A stretch of 64,000 bases of DNA. It comes from Engraulis encrasicolus. Its lineage: Eukaryota > Chordata > Actinopteri > Clupeiformes > Engraulidae. Location: the NCBI RefSeq assembly GCF_034702125.1, contig NC_085866.1:13201564-13265563 (forward strand), in the 5' to 3' direction. Made by a program: the position numbers and the translations under genes. The notes below the pieces were generated by a model. It worked only from the letters and a program-made list of their open reading frames with translations. It did not search any database and was not told the DNA's origin. Below, piece by piece: positions 33,181 to 45,500 of the stretch (its first letter is position 1; the number at the start of each line of letters is the position of its first letter).

Positions 33181-35369
33181 GTGACATAATGCACCCAGGG
33201 TTTAATCCAAAGCATTCACTGTATCTGGCACTGAGAAATGGGCTACAGTTTATTTTGGTTGGTTTGTTTGTTTTCTTTTAGCCTATATGTCTTGCATCCC
33301 TGAAGAAAACACATTAGAACCCTTTGCATTCTTTCCCCATGTTGAATCAAACTAGAAATTGTAGCCTATTAAATAAGCAAGTAAAGAATCACATTTTATA
33401 ACCAGAAAAAAATCAAATTCTATTGCCCTGATTTCATTTTGAGCTTTCTGTTAGGCTTTTTTGCAATATCACCTATTTTGATGCCAAAGCAATAGTTTCA
33501 GCTGAAAATATGGTTTTAATATCTAAAGCCAAGCAAATATGCAAGCTGGTTTTGGTTTTGTTCTTTTTTTAAACCAAGCAACCTAGGCTACTTGCCAGTG
33601 CTCCACTATTCATACACTCCTGGAAGTGTTAAATTTGTTGGGTAATGCTAAAATGTCTGCTTCCGAAACACTGTGCAGAAATGTGTGTGATTTTGAGGAC
33701 AGAATGTGGCGGGGAAATTGCTGCGCTCATCTCTCATCATTTCTGTCTGTCTGCTACTACGGAGCGGAGTTACTATGGTAACCTCTCAAAATGATGTGCA
33801 GTGAATAGGGTATAAGAGATGTGCTTCTGATTACGGCGAAGGAGAAGCCTGCCGCTGTTGTCAGTCGTCGCGCTGTAAAAGGAAATACGTGAAGTGTTCC
33901 AATAAAAACTGCACTCCATATGTTCCATTTGATGTGGGTTCTCCGGGTGCTGTCGACATGCTGTCGAAATCCGACTGCCGCTCCAACAAAAAACACTTAG
34001 AATCTGCCGCCCCCTGCAGAGCGAAAACTTAACCGCTCGCTGTGATTTTCCATGTACAGTGAAATCTCTGCACGACACTAATGCTCCATACTGCCGTTGC
34101 ATCGAAGCGAATCGAGCGGTTGACTGTGGACATGGTCTAGGCAGGCTATAGAAATGTAGGCTAGCCTATGATCAAAAGGCTCGAGCCTTTATGTTTAGGC
34201 TGCTATTGCTCTAAATAATGCAGGTGCAACTAGCATGCCTCAGTTGGTTTCTTCAGTGGACAACTCATAGGCTATTCTTCATATTCCCTTCAGTATAAAA
34301 ATGGTATTTGCCCGAGCCTCTGTGAGGCCCATTGGCGTAAACAGTCTAACTACAGTCAATTAAAATGCAGCGCATGTTCGGTTGAGTATTTTGTGATGCT
34401 CATAAGCTCTGCAAGCCTTCATCAGCATTCCACTGGCTCTCAGCAAGGCGGTCATTCAGATCGAACTCTGGCCCTCTGATTACACTGTATTATAATCCCT
34501 GCATTTTCTGCCTGTCAGTTATTTTTTTGGCACGCTGTGTATGACTTTTCCAGTCTACAGATGCAAAAATGGCCATGAAAAAGTAATTTAAAAGGGTATT
34601 GACATAACCTCAAAAAGTCACCTTTCACCCTGTGGAAAAAGAGCTCAAATCTCAAATGGAGTAGGGGCCTACCGTACTCCATTGTAAGTAAGATTTTAGT
34701 GACTTCAAATTTAACTTGTAAGGCTGCCTCCTGGCACCACATCTTGGCGCCGTGCGCTGTCGGTGCAGATTCGCTCATTGCGTTGCATGTCTTGTGAGTG
34801 AACTGCAAGGCATTGAATTGGGATTCAAAAAATTATTGATGAAAATAATTAACCCAGCAGCCTGTCTGTCAGTGGCAGCGGCGCAGCAGCAGAGACGTCA
34901 AGTCACCTGAGACATCTTGCTATAATAATTACCCCCTTACAACCGACATGACTGGCTGTGATGCTACAAAGCTGCGGGCGCCAAGAGAAATCAATTAACA
35001 TGAAAGCACCGAGAGGCAGGGTCAATGATTATCTGTACACAAACACCTCTGTTTCCCAAACCTTTATTTTTACGCAGGAGTTTATCACTAATAAATAGTG
35101 TATAGGCCTAGTACATTGCTAAACTTAGCCACAGAGATGCGATGCATGGTTTGTCAGACGTAGGCTAATTTTCAGTGATTCATTTAGAAAATTCGACCAT
35201 GGTCTTTTGAACTGCATGCACAGTTGTTGTTCATTTGCCCGAACTTCTACCATGCGAGCTTGCTGCCAAGATGAAGTATCAGAGATATTTTCCAATCCAT
35301 TATGTGGCTGTTTTTCAATGCTTACTAGTGCGCTCCGCAAATAGGCTAGATGTGCGCCTATCTCTCCAT

Positions 35370-35370
<1 letters not shown>
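33181..35370. other. Unassigned intergenic interval
   Basis: AT-rich at the left and mixed composition at the right. No exon, RNA gene or paired transposon end is supported. Confidence 0.4.

Positions 35371-35453
<83 letters not shown>
35371..35453. repeat. (CT)n microsatellite
   Basis: About 41 CT dinucleotides followed by CCTCCTCCTCC. Confidence 0.95.
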
Positions 35454-35456
<3 letters not shown>

Positions 35457-35529
35457 CTCCTCCTCCCTTTTCGCTGGCTGTTGTTCTCTGTTTCTCATCA
35501 TGCCTGGTTTCTGTGACATGACCTGAGAT

Positions 35530-35810
35530 CTCCTTCCCAGATGCGCAATCAACTGGAGCCCCGCCGCCAGAGGAAGCGACGTCGAGCGCTCCAGGCTGTC
35601 TGGAACGGCACGGCATGGCACGGCGCGCGCGGAGCGCGGCGCACGGCAAGGCGGCCTGTCCCTTTGCGCGCCGATATCTCGCTGACAGACGTCACGTCAG
35701 AGCGCCGCACGTCAGTCACACAGCGGAGCGATAATCACCATCCAGCTCCGAGACCCGGAGCGGGGCTGTGTGAGAGGAATGATAATGAGGCTCTGTGGAA
35801 AGGCAGGTGA
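35530..35810 (+). promoter_or_regulatory. CpG-rich block, possible promoter or first exon
   Basis: This block is markedly GC- and CpG-rich (ACGGCGCGCGCGGAGCGCGG around 35618) in an AT-rich setting. It contains overlapping CRE-like half-sites CGTCACGTCA (35690-35699) and a splice-donor-like GGCAG|GTGAGG with the junction at 35805/35806. A short frame starting near 35780 (ATGATAATGAGGCTC) runs into that donor. No TATA box is seen. The combination would fit a CpG-island promoter with a non-coding or short coding first exon, but no matching downstream exon is recognised, so this is tentative. Confidence 0.35.
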
Positions 35811-36281
35811 GGGTAGTGGAGCGTTCATAGCTGAGCTATCCAATTCGGCTCACAGACAAGCCAAGGGGTTGGCTGTTTGTCCAGTGTGCGTTTTGGGAGG
35901 CTGACTCCCCTAAATAGGCTATCTACTGTATGCATATTGCACACGCCCTGATGCCATTACATACACATGGGTATTAAGGCAGCCTTATGATATTATGGAC
36001 ACAATACTGTATATTTGTGCTGCTTTTGCATCCATCTATTCCTGGGTTTCTCCTTTAATAATATGGCCACACCGTCCTAGACCCCAAGTCTTGTCCCTCA
36101 GTGTATTGTACACCCACAGCTGCAAAACTCACACACAGGCCCAAGTTACTTTCCATATGGCTGGGCAGAAATGGAAAAAATGTCCCACAGTGTTAGAATG
36201 TCAAACAAAAAAACCCTCTTTATACTTAACACATTGATAATGATAATGCATGGACACAACACAGATTGGCAGTGTTCCATC

Positions 36282-37114
36282 TAAGCCTGTCACGATATAC
36301 GATAAGTCAATAAATCGGACGATAACTTTTTACAAGAACGATCACTTTTCTGGCCCCGATAAGTAACGATAAGTTATTTGCGTGATGTTTTGTTTTCCCT
36401 CTCTCCCTTTCTCTACTGTAGCCATAAGACTACTGATGGCGCGTTATAGGCCAACGCAGCGCAATGGCGCTTAAATGTTGGTGTAATTTTAAGTTTCAGT
36501 GCAGTTCTGGTTGGAAAAAAGTGCATTGATCTGGCTACTTGCGTCTTTGAAATAGAACGCTGGTGTTCCCGCGCGTCGCTTATAAGCCTCGACAAAGAAT
36601 CAGCGTTAGAGACTAGGAGCGCAACATTCTTCCAGTCTCGGTCAGCGTATCTGCAACGTTCCTCAGAGAGGGAAATGAACAGCTCCAACACGGCGGCAAA
36701 TGTTCATTTTGAAACATGCGCAGCAACCCAATATCCACGACGAAGACGTGTTTGTGCAAACATGAAATAGTGGTGCCGTCGCGACAAACTTGCTCTGAGG
36801 CTGTTATTTTAAACCTCGCCGAGTTTCCACTATTATTTCAATGCGCCTCCTACCCCGACGTTTGTTGTCTGTTCTTTTTGTGATTTTCGCTATATTTCTT
36901 GTTTATTTAGACCTAACAATATGAGTAGGCAGTCCGCAAGCAAATCATGAAGATAAGATTTGTGGATTTAAATCTGTCAGGAGAATGTGAACGGTTGAGC
37001 GCGCTACAGGGGAAACAGAGGCGTGGCGACTCATAACTCATAAGAATCAATGTATGGGCGTTCATAAAGGACTTTAAAGTGCGCAGAATTGCAACTTCTT
37101 CCAGTCGAGGGTAT

Positions 37115-37147
<33 letters not shown>

Positions 37148-37787
37148 GGAACTTGTGCATCTGTTCATGCTCTTTTGCTTTTTGCTGATGTTGAAATGCC
37201 TTCAACAGGGCTGATTTGGGTTTTGACTGACAATTAGCCAGTAACAACGTGCATTTGTTTGAAATAAGCTGTCTAAGTAATAGCCTAATTTGTGAATTAA
37301 CAATACCCCACCAGTAGGTTATTTTACATCACACCATGGATAGGCCTATAAGCCATTCAGTGTGCTTGAGAAAGATAAATAACAGAAAATGTTAAAGAAA
37401 GACTATATAACTTACCTTAATAATAAATACAAAAAAAGCCTATTATGCTCCATGAGGATGTATTTAAAAACATATATATATCCCCCGCCGTGATGCTTTA
37501 AAAATGTGAAGGGGTGTAGTCACATTTTTATTGCATTTTTACGTCATTATATTGTTTGACACATTTCTTCTTGGAGCAGGCGTCAATCTTAATTATTTAA
37601 ACCTCTGAGTCTGCTGGCCCAAATGTTACATTCAATGTTTCAAGAAGGAGGCCGCACCTTGCATAGCAGTGTTTTTTATTGCACATTATATTGTTTGAAA
37701 ATGGCGAGAGAGACAATATTATCGATTATCGCAATAATTTCTTGTTATCGTTATCGTCTGGCAAAAATTGTTATCGTGACAGGCCTA
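36282..37787. mobile_element. 1.5-kb hAT element with GCCTGTCACGATA ends
   Basis: Ends TAAGCCTGTCACGATA and TATCGTGACAGGCCTA; GTTCCATC flanks exactly on both sides (36274-36281 and 37788-37795). Subterminal ATCG/CGATAA repeats are plentiful. The interior matches parts of 23065-24472. A GA tract lies at 37118-37145. No intact transposase; presumably non-autonomous. Confidence 0.88.
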
Positions 37788-37867
37788 GTTCCATCAGATG
37801 TATGGTGCTATGTTTACAGATGACAATTTCTAAATGCAAAAGAAGTGAGAGGGGTGCTCGTCGAGGG

Positions 37868-38225
37868 CAGTGGTTCCCAATCTATGGGTCGGGACCCAAC
37901 CTATGGGTCACCAAAGATCCACAGTGGGTCGCAAAGCCCTCTTGATTTTAAGGGGCTTAATTTTAATACCATATATAGCCCATGTTGAATAAGTGACAAA
38001 GCATTTAAACTAATATATGCACAGAAGCAACACAATGTGATACATTAAACATTTATTCTATATTTGACTGAAGACAAATTGTGGAATAAAATGATAACTA
38101 ATGAGTTTTCGCCGGAAACAGAGTATCATGTGCCTCCCTCTTGTGTGGGCGCTCACACGGGTGGGTCACCACAGCTTACAACGGTAAAAATATGGGTCCC
38201 TGAAGAAAAAGGTTGGGAACCACTG
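37868..38225. mobile_element. hAT-like element, CAGTGGTTCCCAA ends
   Basis: Ends CAGTGGTTCCCAA and TTGGGAACCACTG are exact inverted repeats. Flanking octamers agree at only 5 of 8 positions, so the copy is old. Interior contains several GGGTC repeats near the ends. Confidence 0.75.
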
Positions 38226-38525
38226 ACCTAGGGCACCAAGTTGAGGTATATACAGTGTGTGCGTGTGTGTGTGTGTGTGTGCGCGCGTGCATGCGTGCAT
38301 ACGGGCATACGTACATACGTGCATGTGTGTGTGTGTAGCATGGGTACTTTAGGCCAACTTTACTGCAGGAAGGCTCTGTCCCAAACCTCCGACTTCCATA
38401 GCAGGCCCCTATAGGGAAGGGGCTCATCTGCTGGAATGCCAAGCGTCTGAGGGGCCACTCAGCTGAGATTAGGGCCGCCACCACCCCATACCGCTACCCA
38501 GCTGCCCACACACTCCTCACCTTGC

Positions 38526-38556
38526 TCCTGTCCCCACTGTGTGTGTGTGTCCGTGC

Positions 38557-38643
<87 letters not shown>

Positions 38644-38684
38644 CGTGCGTGTGTGTGCGTCTGCTCATGTCCCCACTGTGTGTG

Positions 38685-38724
<40 letters not shown>

Positions 38725-38767
38725 CGTGTGTGTGTGCGTGCGTGTGTGTGCGTCTGCTCCTGTCCCC

Positions 38768-38837
<70 letters not shown>

Positions 38838-38923
38838 CGTGTGTGTGCGTCTGCTCCTGTCCCCACTGTGCGTGTGTGTGTGCATGTGTGTGTGTGCATG
38901 TGTGTGCGTCTGCTCCTGTCCCC

Positions 38924-39013
<90 letters not shown>

Positions 39014-39060
39014 TGAGTGAGTGAGTGAGTGAGTGAGTGAGTGAGTGAGTGAGTGTGTGT
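38526..39060. repeat. GT-rich array with regularly interspersed spacer, ending in (GAGT)n
   Basis: Long GT tracts are broken five times by a spacer of the type CTGCTCCTGTCCCCACTGTG (about 38526, 38662, 38753, 38850 and 38910). A (GAGT)n tract follows at 39010-39053. The array lies about 200-740 bp upstream of the tnnc1 TATA box. Cys/Val and His/Thr open frames across it are artefacts. Confidence 0.9.
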
Positions 39061-39187
39061 GTGCGCGCCTGTGTCTGTGTATGTCTCTGAGAAATATTTG
39101 AATGTGTGCATACATACGTACGGTATGCATCTGCATATGGATGGACACAGTTTATACACTAGGGTAGCGATGGTAGTACCGCCGTAC

Positions 39188-39300
39188 CGGATAGATAGAA
39201 GGGGCTCAGGCAGGCACAGAGGGGGTGGGGGGGAGGGACTAGAGGACCCACAGAACAGACGGGGCCCTATATAAAACCATGCTGTAGAGCGGCTACTCCA
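39188..39300 (+). promoter_or_regulatory. tnnc1: tnnc1 core promoter
   Basis: A TATA box (TATATAAAA, 39268-39276) lies about 250 bp upstream of the start codon, predicting a transcription start near 39298-39305. Upstream are GATA-type motifs (AGATAG, about 39190-39198), a G-rich Sp1/CACC-type stretch (39221-39235) and an E-box CATATG (about 39135). GATA and CACC/Sp1 motifs are known in cardiac and slow-muscle gene promoters; their function here is inferred. Confidence 0.65.
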
Positions 39301-39521
39301 GCTCCAGCTCCAGCCCCTGCTCCAGCTCCAGTCCCCCTCGACCAGCTTACCAGGCTCCCAGCCTCCAGCTTTCCCTCCCTCCTTGAGGGATCCAACACAT
39401 CAATCCATCCCTTCATCCCTCCATCCTTCCCTCCATCCCTCCTCACGGCTGCGCTGTCCACTCTCGTCTGCTCGCTTGCTCCAGCCTGCCTGCTCCTGTC
39501 CTGTGCCGATCTCCATCTACG

Positions 39522-39545
39522 ATGAATGACATCTACAAAGCAGCG
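39522..39545 (+). CDS. tnnc1: tnnc1 coding exon 1
   Basis: Encodes residues 1-8, MNDIYKAA, the start of the N-helix; phase 0 end. Donor GCG|GTAAGA. Intron 1 (39546-41958) holds two CAGTGGTTCTTAA-type hAT copies and a CAGGGCTGG-family copy with a SINE remnant. Confidence 0.95.
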
Positions 39546-42500
39546 GTAAGATTTCAACAAGTGACAGCAACATTCCAGATTTGAGAGTTTTTGACATTTT
39601 TTAGGCACGTTTTACAATGCAGAAAAGTTTGTGTTAGTTGTACAGTTACAGGTTTTCATTTGACCAGTTTTGTATTATTTAGGCAGAGAAGATGAACAGA
39701 ATAAAAGTTTTATTTAATCTTTAATATGTTTTTTGTTTTGTTTTAGAAAACCTTTACTGGGTATTAACTGCAGTTACCACCGTATATCAATTTTTTCTCT
39801 TGATGTGCCCTGTTATATTTATGTTGATTGTACTGTAGCTGAATTGGTGATAATATCAACATCATAATCTATCATTAATATCATTTTATGGTTTCTTTGG
39901 ATCCAGCTGTAGTGGTTTCTAAAGCAGGTCCATCCTCTCCTTTCCATTCATTTCGTTCTGAGAGGATATTCCCAGAATGCTTTGTCCCACTAATGGGACA
40001 GGCAATAGCGCTGGCCTGGGTATGGTCTACACCAGTGGTTCTTAACCTGGGGTGCGGGCACCCTCTGGGGGTGCGCAGAATTTTGTTTGTGTTGAGGTTG
40101 AAAATTCTGCTTCCAAGCATTATAAGTTGGCCAAATCAAGGCCATATTTTGGACCTTATGTAAAGTCATTACAGTTTTGATTAATGTTTAAAGCAAGAAT
40201 CATTGTAAGTAATCACTTAAATCATTTTTTAATGCGTATACACGTGTAGACGTTTGGGTTGGGGGTGCGCAGCTTGTCTTGGGCACAGGTTAGGGGGTGC
40301 TTCAAGAAAAAAGGTTGGGAACCACTGCAACAACAAGCAACTCAAAAACACATTGCCTGCTACCGCCATGTGTGTTATCAGTTGTGATAGCAGCCTCTTA
40401 TAGATTAGGCTATTGGTTTCCTCAGCCCTATGTCTGCAGATGGCTACAGACAGAGCTGGCCTGGCGGGGAAATAGGGCCCGGGCACTTTTGGCTTAAAAG
40501 GGCCTCTCATAATTAGTGGCGCAGAACTGACTCACCGATGGGCCCCTATTTTCAGAAATGTATTTTTTTATTTATTTTTTAAAAGATTTTTTTTTCATTT
40601 CACAGGACAGTTTGAGAGGTGGACAGAAAGTGAGTGGGGAGGGGTCAGCAAGGGAATCGAACCCGGGTCGGCCGAATGGCAGAGCAGTATTTTTTTTTTT
40701 ACATTTCTGAAAATAGGGTGTGGGGCCCACCAGGAAATGCCCGCTATGCCAGATGGCCAGTCCAGCCCTGGATACAGCTGCACTGCTCTGTATGTCGCTT
40801 CCTCCCTCCAGTGGCTAATTTTGGCAAGCCTCTCCATCTGTTCTCATCAGCCTTGTTTACAGGGAGATAGAGCGTGACACGAGCAGCGCCGATTAAAGCC
40901 ACCCTGGGCAGTGTGGCATTCCTACGTTATCTCCGAATGGTGGCCGAAGATCCATCTGTTTACACTGGCGTTGTATCCCCCCACTCATCTGTGGTGTAGT
41001 CGGGAGGCGCCTGGCTGATGCCAGTGGGAGACCAGGTTGTAAAAAATGACTTGAGGGTGGTGTGGTGTGGCGTGGCGTTTGCTCCGTCCAATTCACACAC
41101 ATGCCATCTTCCTACAGTATGCAGAGAGCTCAACCAGTAGCAGGTAACAGTGGTTACATAAGTTGGCATCTTTTCCCATCTGAGCTTTTCCTATACATGG
41201 GTTTTCTTTTTTTGTTTTCCCCTGGCGGCGTGACCCTGGCTGCGCACAACTCAACCTCTGATTGTTGGAAACCGCTATCGGTCAAAAAATTAGCTCACAT
41301 GGTTGGCTACCAGTTTCTTGCCCCTCCTCACAAAACCATGTTTATAAACAAAAAATACCCCATGTATATCACAGCATCATTGCCAAGAACGTTATCTATG
41401 CCAATTTTACATGCCGAGGGGTAGATTAGAGTAGAGTAGAGTAAACTTCTTAGTCCTGAAGGAAATACTCACAACGGAGCCTTGCAGGTCCTCACATCAC
41501 ATTGAGAGTTGTGTGTTTTTGTGACTCTGTTCGGTTGAAGAAGAAGTATTGTATAGAGCAGTGGTTCTTAACCTTTTTTTCTTAAAGCACCCCTTACCCG
41601 TGCCTAAGACATGCCGCGCACCCCCCAACCCAAACTTCTACATGGTATACAGTAAATAATGGATTTAAGTGATTGATTACTATGATTCTCGGATAAGACA
41701 TCAAATGGAGACCAAAACATGACTAAATTTGGGTTTGTTTTGACCTAATTATAATGTTCCCAAGCTGGATTTTGGTCACAACCTCAACACAAACAAAATC
41801 CTGCGCACCCCCTGGAATCTCTGGTGCAACCCCAGGGGGTGCCCGCACCCCAGGTTAAGAACCACTGGTATAGAGGGTGATGTTTGACCATCATATTATA
41901 TCTTCAAAAATGTATCCTTACATCTATGCTCCCCTGAGTATTGTGTTCCTGTCAATAGGTAGAGCAACTAACAGAAGAACAGAAAAATGGTAAGCAAAAA
42001 TATTTTCTTTGACTGTCCTGTACACTGTTTGCTCATGTGTATTAGTCTACCTACTGAGAAGAAAAAATACATGCATTACATTTATACTTGAAAAGGCAGA
42101 AGTCATCCTCTACTCTGAGTCACCATCCAAAAATATCAAAATACTCTTGATCCACATGTTGTGCTAGCATATATGCCACTTACGTAGATCTGTAGCTGTA
42201 CACAGGGAAGCCGACAGGAGGGGGAAAAAGAGGTCAGTTGCCCCCGGGCCCAAGGAGATGGGGGGGGGTTGCGCATAATTGGGCCCGCATTACATTTAAT
42301 GTATTGGGTGGGGGGCCTATTCAGATGACTTTGTCCTGGGCCCAGCCAAAGCTGTCAGCGGCCCTGGCTGTACATTTCCTTCTGCCTTCGGAGAGCACAT
42401 CACATCCCTCACATCACAGCAACAGCCTGACATAACAGGAAGTCTGTGCTGTGCTGTGCTGTGCTGTGCTATCTTCCCTCCTTGCTGTATATCCCAGAGT

Positions 42501-45500
42501 TCCGAGCGGCGTTTGAAGTGTTTGTGCAGGATGCGGAGGACGGCTGCATCAGCACCAAGGAACTGGGGAAGGTGATGAGGATGCTGGGACAGAACCCCAC
42601 GCCAGAGGAGCTGCAGGAGATGATAGACGAAGTGGACGAAGACGGTAAACAATGGGGCCCTTTGCATGCACATAAAAAAAAAAAGAATATTATCAGGTTG
42701 GACCATTGGAACGCTGTAGTAGTCACTGAAAAAACTTAACTACCATGGAGATAGGGGGCCCCAGAATTGGGTCCTCATTACATTGTATATTGGGTAGGGG
42801 GGCCCTTTCAGATGACTTTGTCCCGGGCCCAGCAAAAGCTGTCAGCGGCCCTGACTACCATAGTAGACTCTCACACCACTATGACAGTGCACAGGGCCTT
42901 TAGTAATATATTACGAATTGGTCATTGCTATTCTGGTAACTGCTAATGTATAACAGGGGTTGTGTCTTCATGGTTAAAAGGTTATCTGATGATTGAAGTG
43001 CTCATAACAGAATCGACTTACATTCATCATTATCTGTTTATTGGACGGTTTGTGTGAAATGCGATTGGATGAAGACAGTAAGCACACGTCCCCCCAGCTG
43101 GCATTGCCACTATGTCCTTCCATGTCTTCTTATTGAAACAGACTGTCTGATAAAGTTCACAGATTAAGGAAATGGCATGGCTCGCCTGAATGAATACATT
43201 GAGCAGTATGAAAGCAGTATGCAGGACTTTTTCTGTCTCCCAGTCTGATGAATTTGTTATGTGTCACTGTTTTGAAATTGTGTGTTTTTCACAGCGCTGA
43301 GATGTGTTTTAGATAGTAACAAAATAAGATTCGCCTGTCAGCAGTATACCGTCATCGTCATGCCAGAGGGAAATATAATTTCTGACAGATTTATCTTGAA
43401 ATGCATATTTTATTTACTTCTCTTCTGTTCCTCTTTGAACCCCTGTCAGATGAAATCAACAGCTTAAATGTTTCCAGATCAGAAGTTAATCTTAATGTCT
43501 GGTTTCACTGCATGCAATTTCTTGCACGTTTTAATTTAAGACACGATACATTTTTACTGCACTCTGACTTGTTCCTCCTAAAAATCCTCTAGGGTAAACA
43601 GACAAATTAAATTGAATCCTGATCTTGCTTACGTCTGAAGCACAAATATAGACAGTTCAATGACAAAAATGTCTTGAAGAATATGCCATGTAGTCAGGCC
43701 AATACTGCCTTAAAAATGCATAGTGCAGTAACTACATATTTTGTCAAAATTGACTTGAAAATTATATTCATAACACCTTATCTTGTGACAAAAAGTTATG
43801 GTCCAAATGTGGCCCGTTATACTAATTTTGCCTTGTGTTTAACCGGATCCCACAGCACTCTCGATTAAAAAGTGCCAAACAAACAAAAACTGTGTAAATT
43901 TTACACTAATTTTGCCTTGTCAAATTTGCAGTAACTGCAATATCCAACTCAATTCCAAGGCTTTGAAGGCATTTTTCTCAGTTTCAATGTTGGCGTAGTT
44001 ACTCCACTTTGCCTTTGTAGGGCAGTATAGCCTCTTGTGATTTGTTTTACTGCAGAGGGAGATGGGAGCCCATTTTCTCTTTATTATGAAGTTGACCACA
44101 AGTGTGGAGTAATTACCTTTTATGACTCATATTATTTCTTTCATGACTTCTGCATTTAGTTGGCCAAGAGTGTCATAAGGCAGTGCAAAGTTAGGACAAT
44201 TTGGCTCTGGACTAAGACGGCCTAGTAGGTATAAAGCATAATGACCAATCTATTACTATTTCAGGGAGAAATGAGACTCACAGCTGCCACTTACAGGCTA
44301 ATAACTGTCTTTCTTGGACAAGAAGTGAATCGTATAATAAGGCCTAAAAGGATAGAAATGTTTAAGGTTGTGGAATGGGCGGAACTTTGTTTCAGGTGTT
44401 CAAAGTTGTTTACTTGCTGCCGAGGAGATTTGGTTTCTTCCACTTCCATTGAGTTCCACTGACAGTGATCATAGCCAGGGTCCTACCAGAGCTTTGTGTG
44501 TGTGTAGCTCTGGAGCCCCTTGGTGGCGCTCAACACCAGCCTGATCTCTAAAAATTCTGTGCTCCTGGACACGGATGTATAGAGAGAGCACTTCTGTGTG
44601 TCCATCACGGAAAACAATTCCGTGTCCAGGAGCACAGAATTTTGGCATAATCCGTGCTCCTGGACACGGATTTCGTGTCCTTAGCATCCGTGTCCAGGAG
44701 CAGGGAATTTTTGGAGATCATGTTGCTCAACACACACGGAGGTCTGGGACCATGTAGCAGGATTCCATTTCTCAACTCAAAAAATAAAGCGGAGCATTTA
44801 TTGCTTCAATATCAATGGCAGCTCGCTTTGAGGAGTCACAGGACATATTATAGACTATATTGACGCTTTAGAGATCAACAGAAAACGTTTTTTAAAGGAA
44901 TGTGATGATATTGAAGAAATAAATGCTCCGATTATTTTTTTGAATGGAGAAATAGAATCCTATGCTCCCAGACTTAGTAGTGGAGCTCACAAAGTTCATA
45001 AAGCAGCACTAGGTCGGGCAAGAGCCAGGCAACAGTGATCACTGGAGATTGGTAGCTATGGCCAAAGTTGATAGGTGTAAGTAAGGTTGCCACCTTTCAG
45101 AAATGAAAATAAGGGACACTTGATTGGTGCGGGGGTCTGGGGGTCCTTCCCCAGATAAGAAATAATTTTTAGATTAAATTTCCTGCATTTAAACCAAATT
45201 GTGGCCTGTTTCAGCCTTAGCTACTCATGAAAATAAGGAACTTTAAGGAAAAATGAGGAAAAAGTAAGGGATTTAACTTCCAAATAAGGGACGATTCTGT
45301 ATTTCAAGGGACGGGTGGCAACCCTAGGTGTAAGTAAGTCATTTCCACTGCTAAATCTTTCTTTTCTTCAGGAAGTGGGACGGTGGACTTTGAGGAGTTC
45401 CTGGTGATGATGGTGCGATGCATGAAGGACGACAGCAAGGGGAAGTCTGAAGAGGAGCTGGCGGAGCTCTTCCGGATGTTTGATAAGTGTGTAACGCCAG

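Noticed and set aside
35125..35649. 174-codon reverse-strand frame
   Set aside because: Driven by the CT microsatellite at 35371-35453 and CpG-rich DNA; no domain recognised.
38459..39159. Long His/Thr and Cys/Val open frames over 150 codons in several frames
   Set aside because: They are translations of GT/CA dinucleotide tracts, open in every frame, with no start context or conserved sequence.
40025..40335. 8-bp target duplication around the 40033-40327 element
   Set aside because: Flanks GTCTACAC and CAACAACA do not match, so only the inverted termini support that element.
45481..45492. Exon 4 ending at AAGTGT|GTAAC
   Set aside because: That donor would put a stop or extra residues after FDK; ending at ATAA|GTGTGT gives the correct 115-nt exon and restores DKNEDG.
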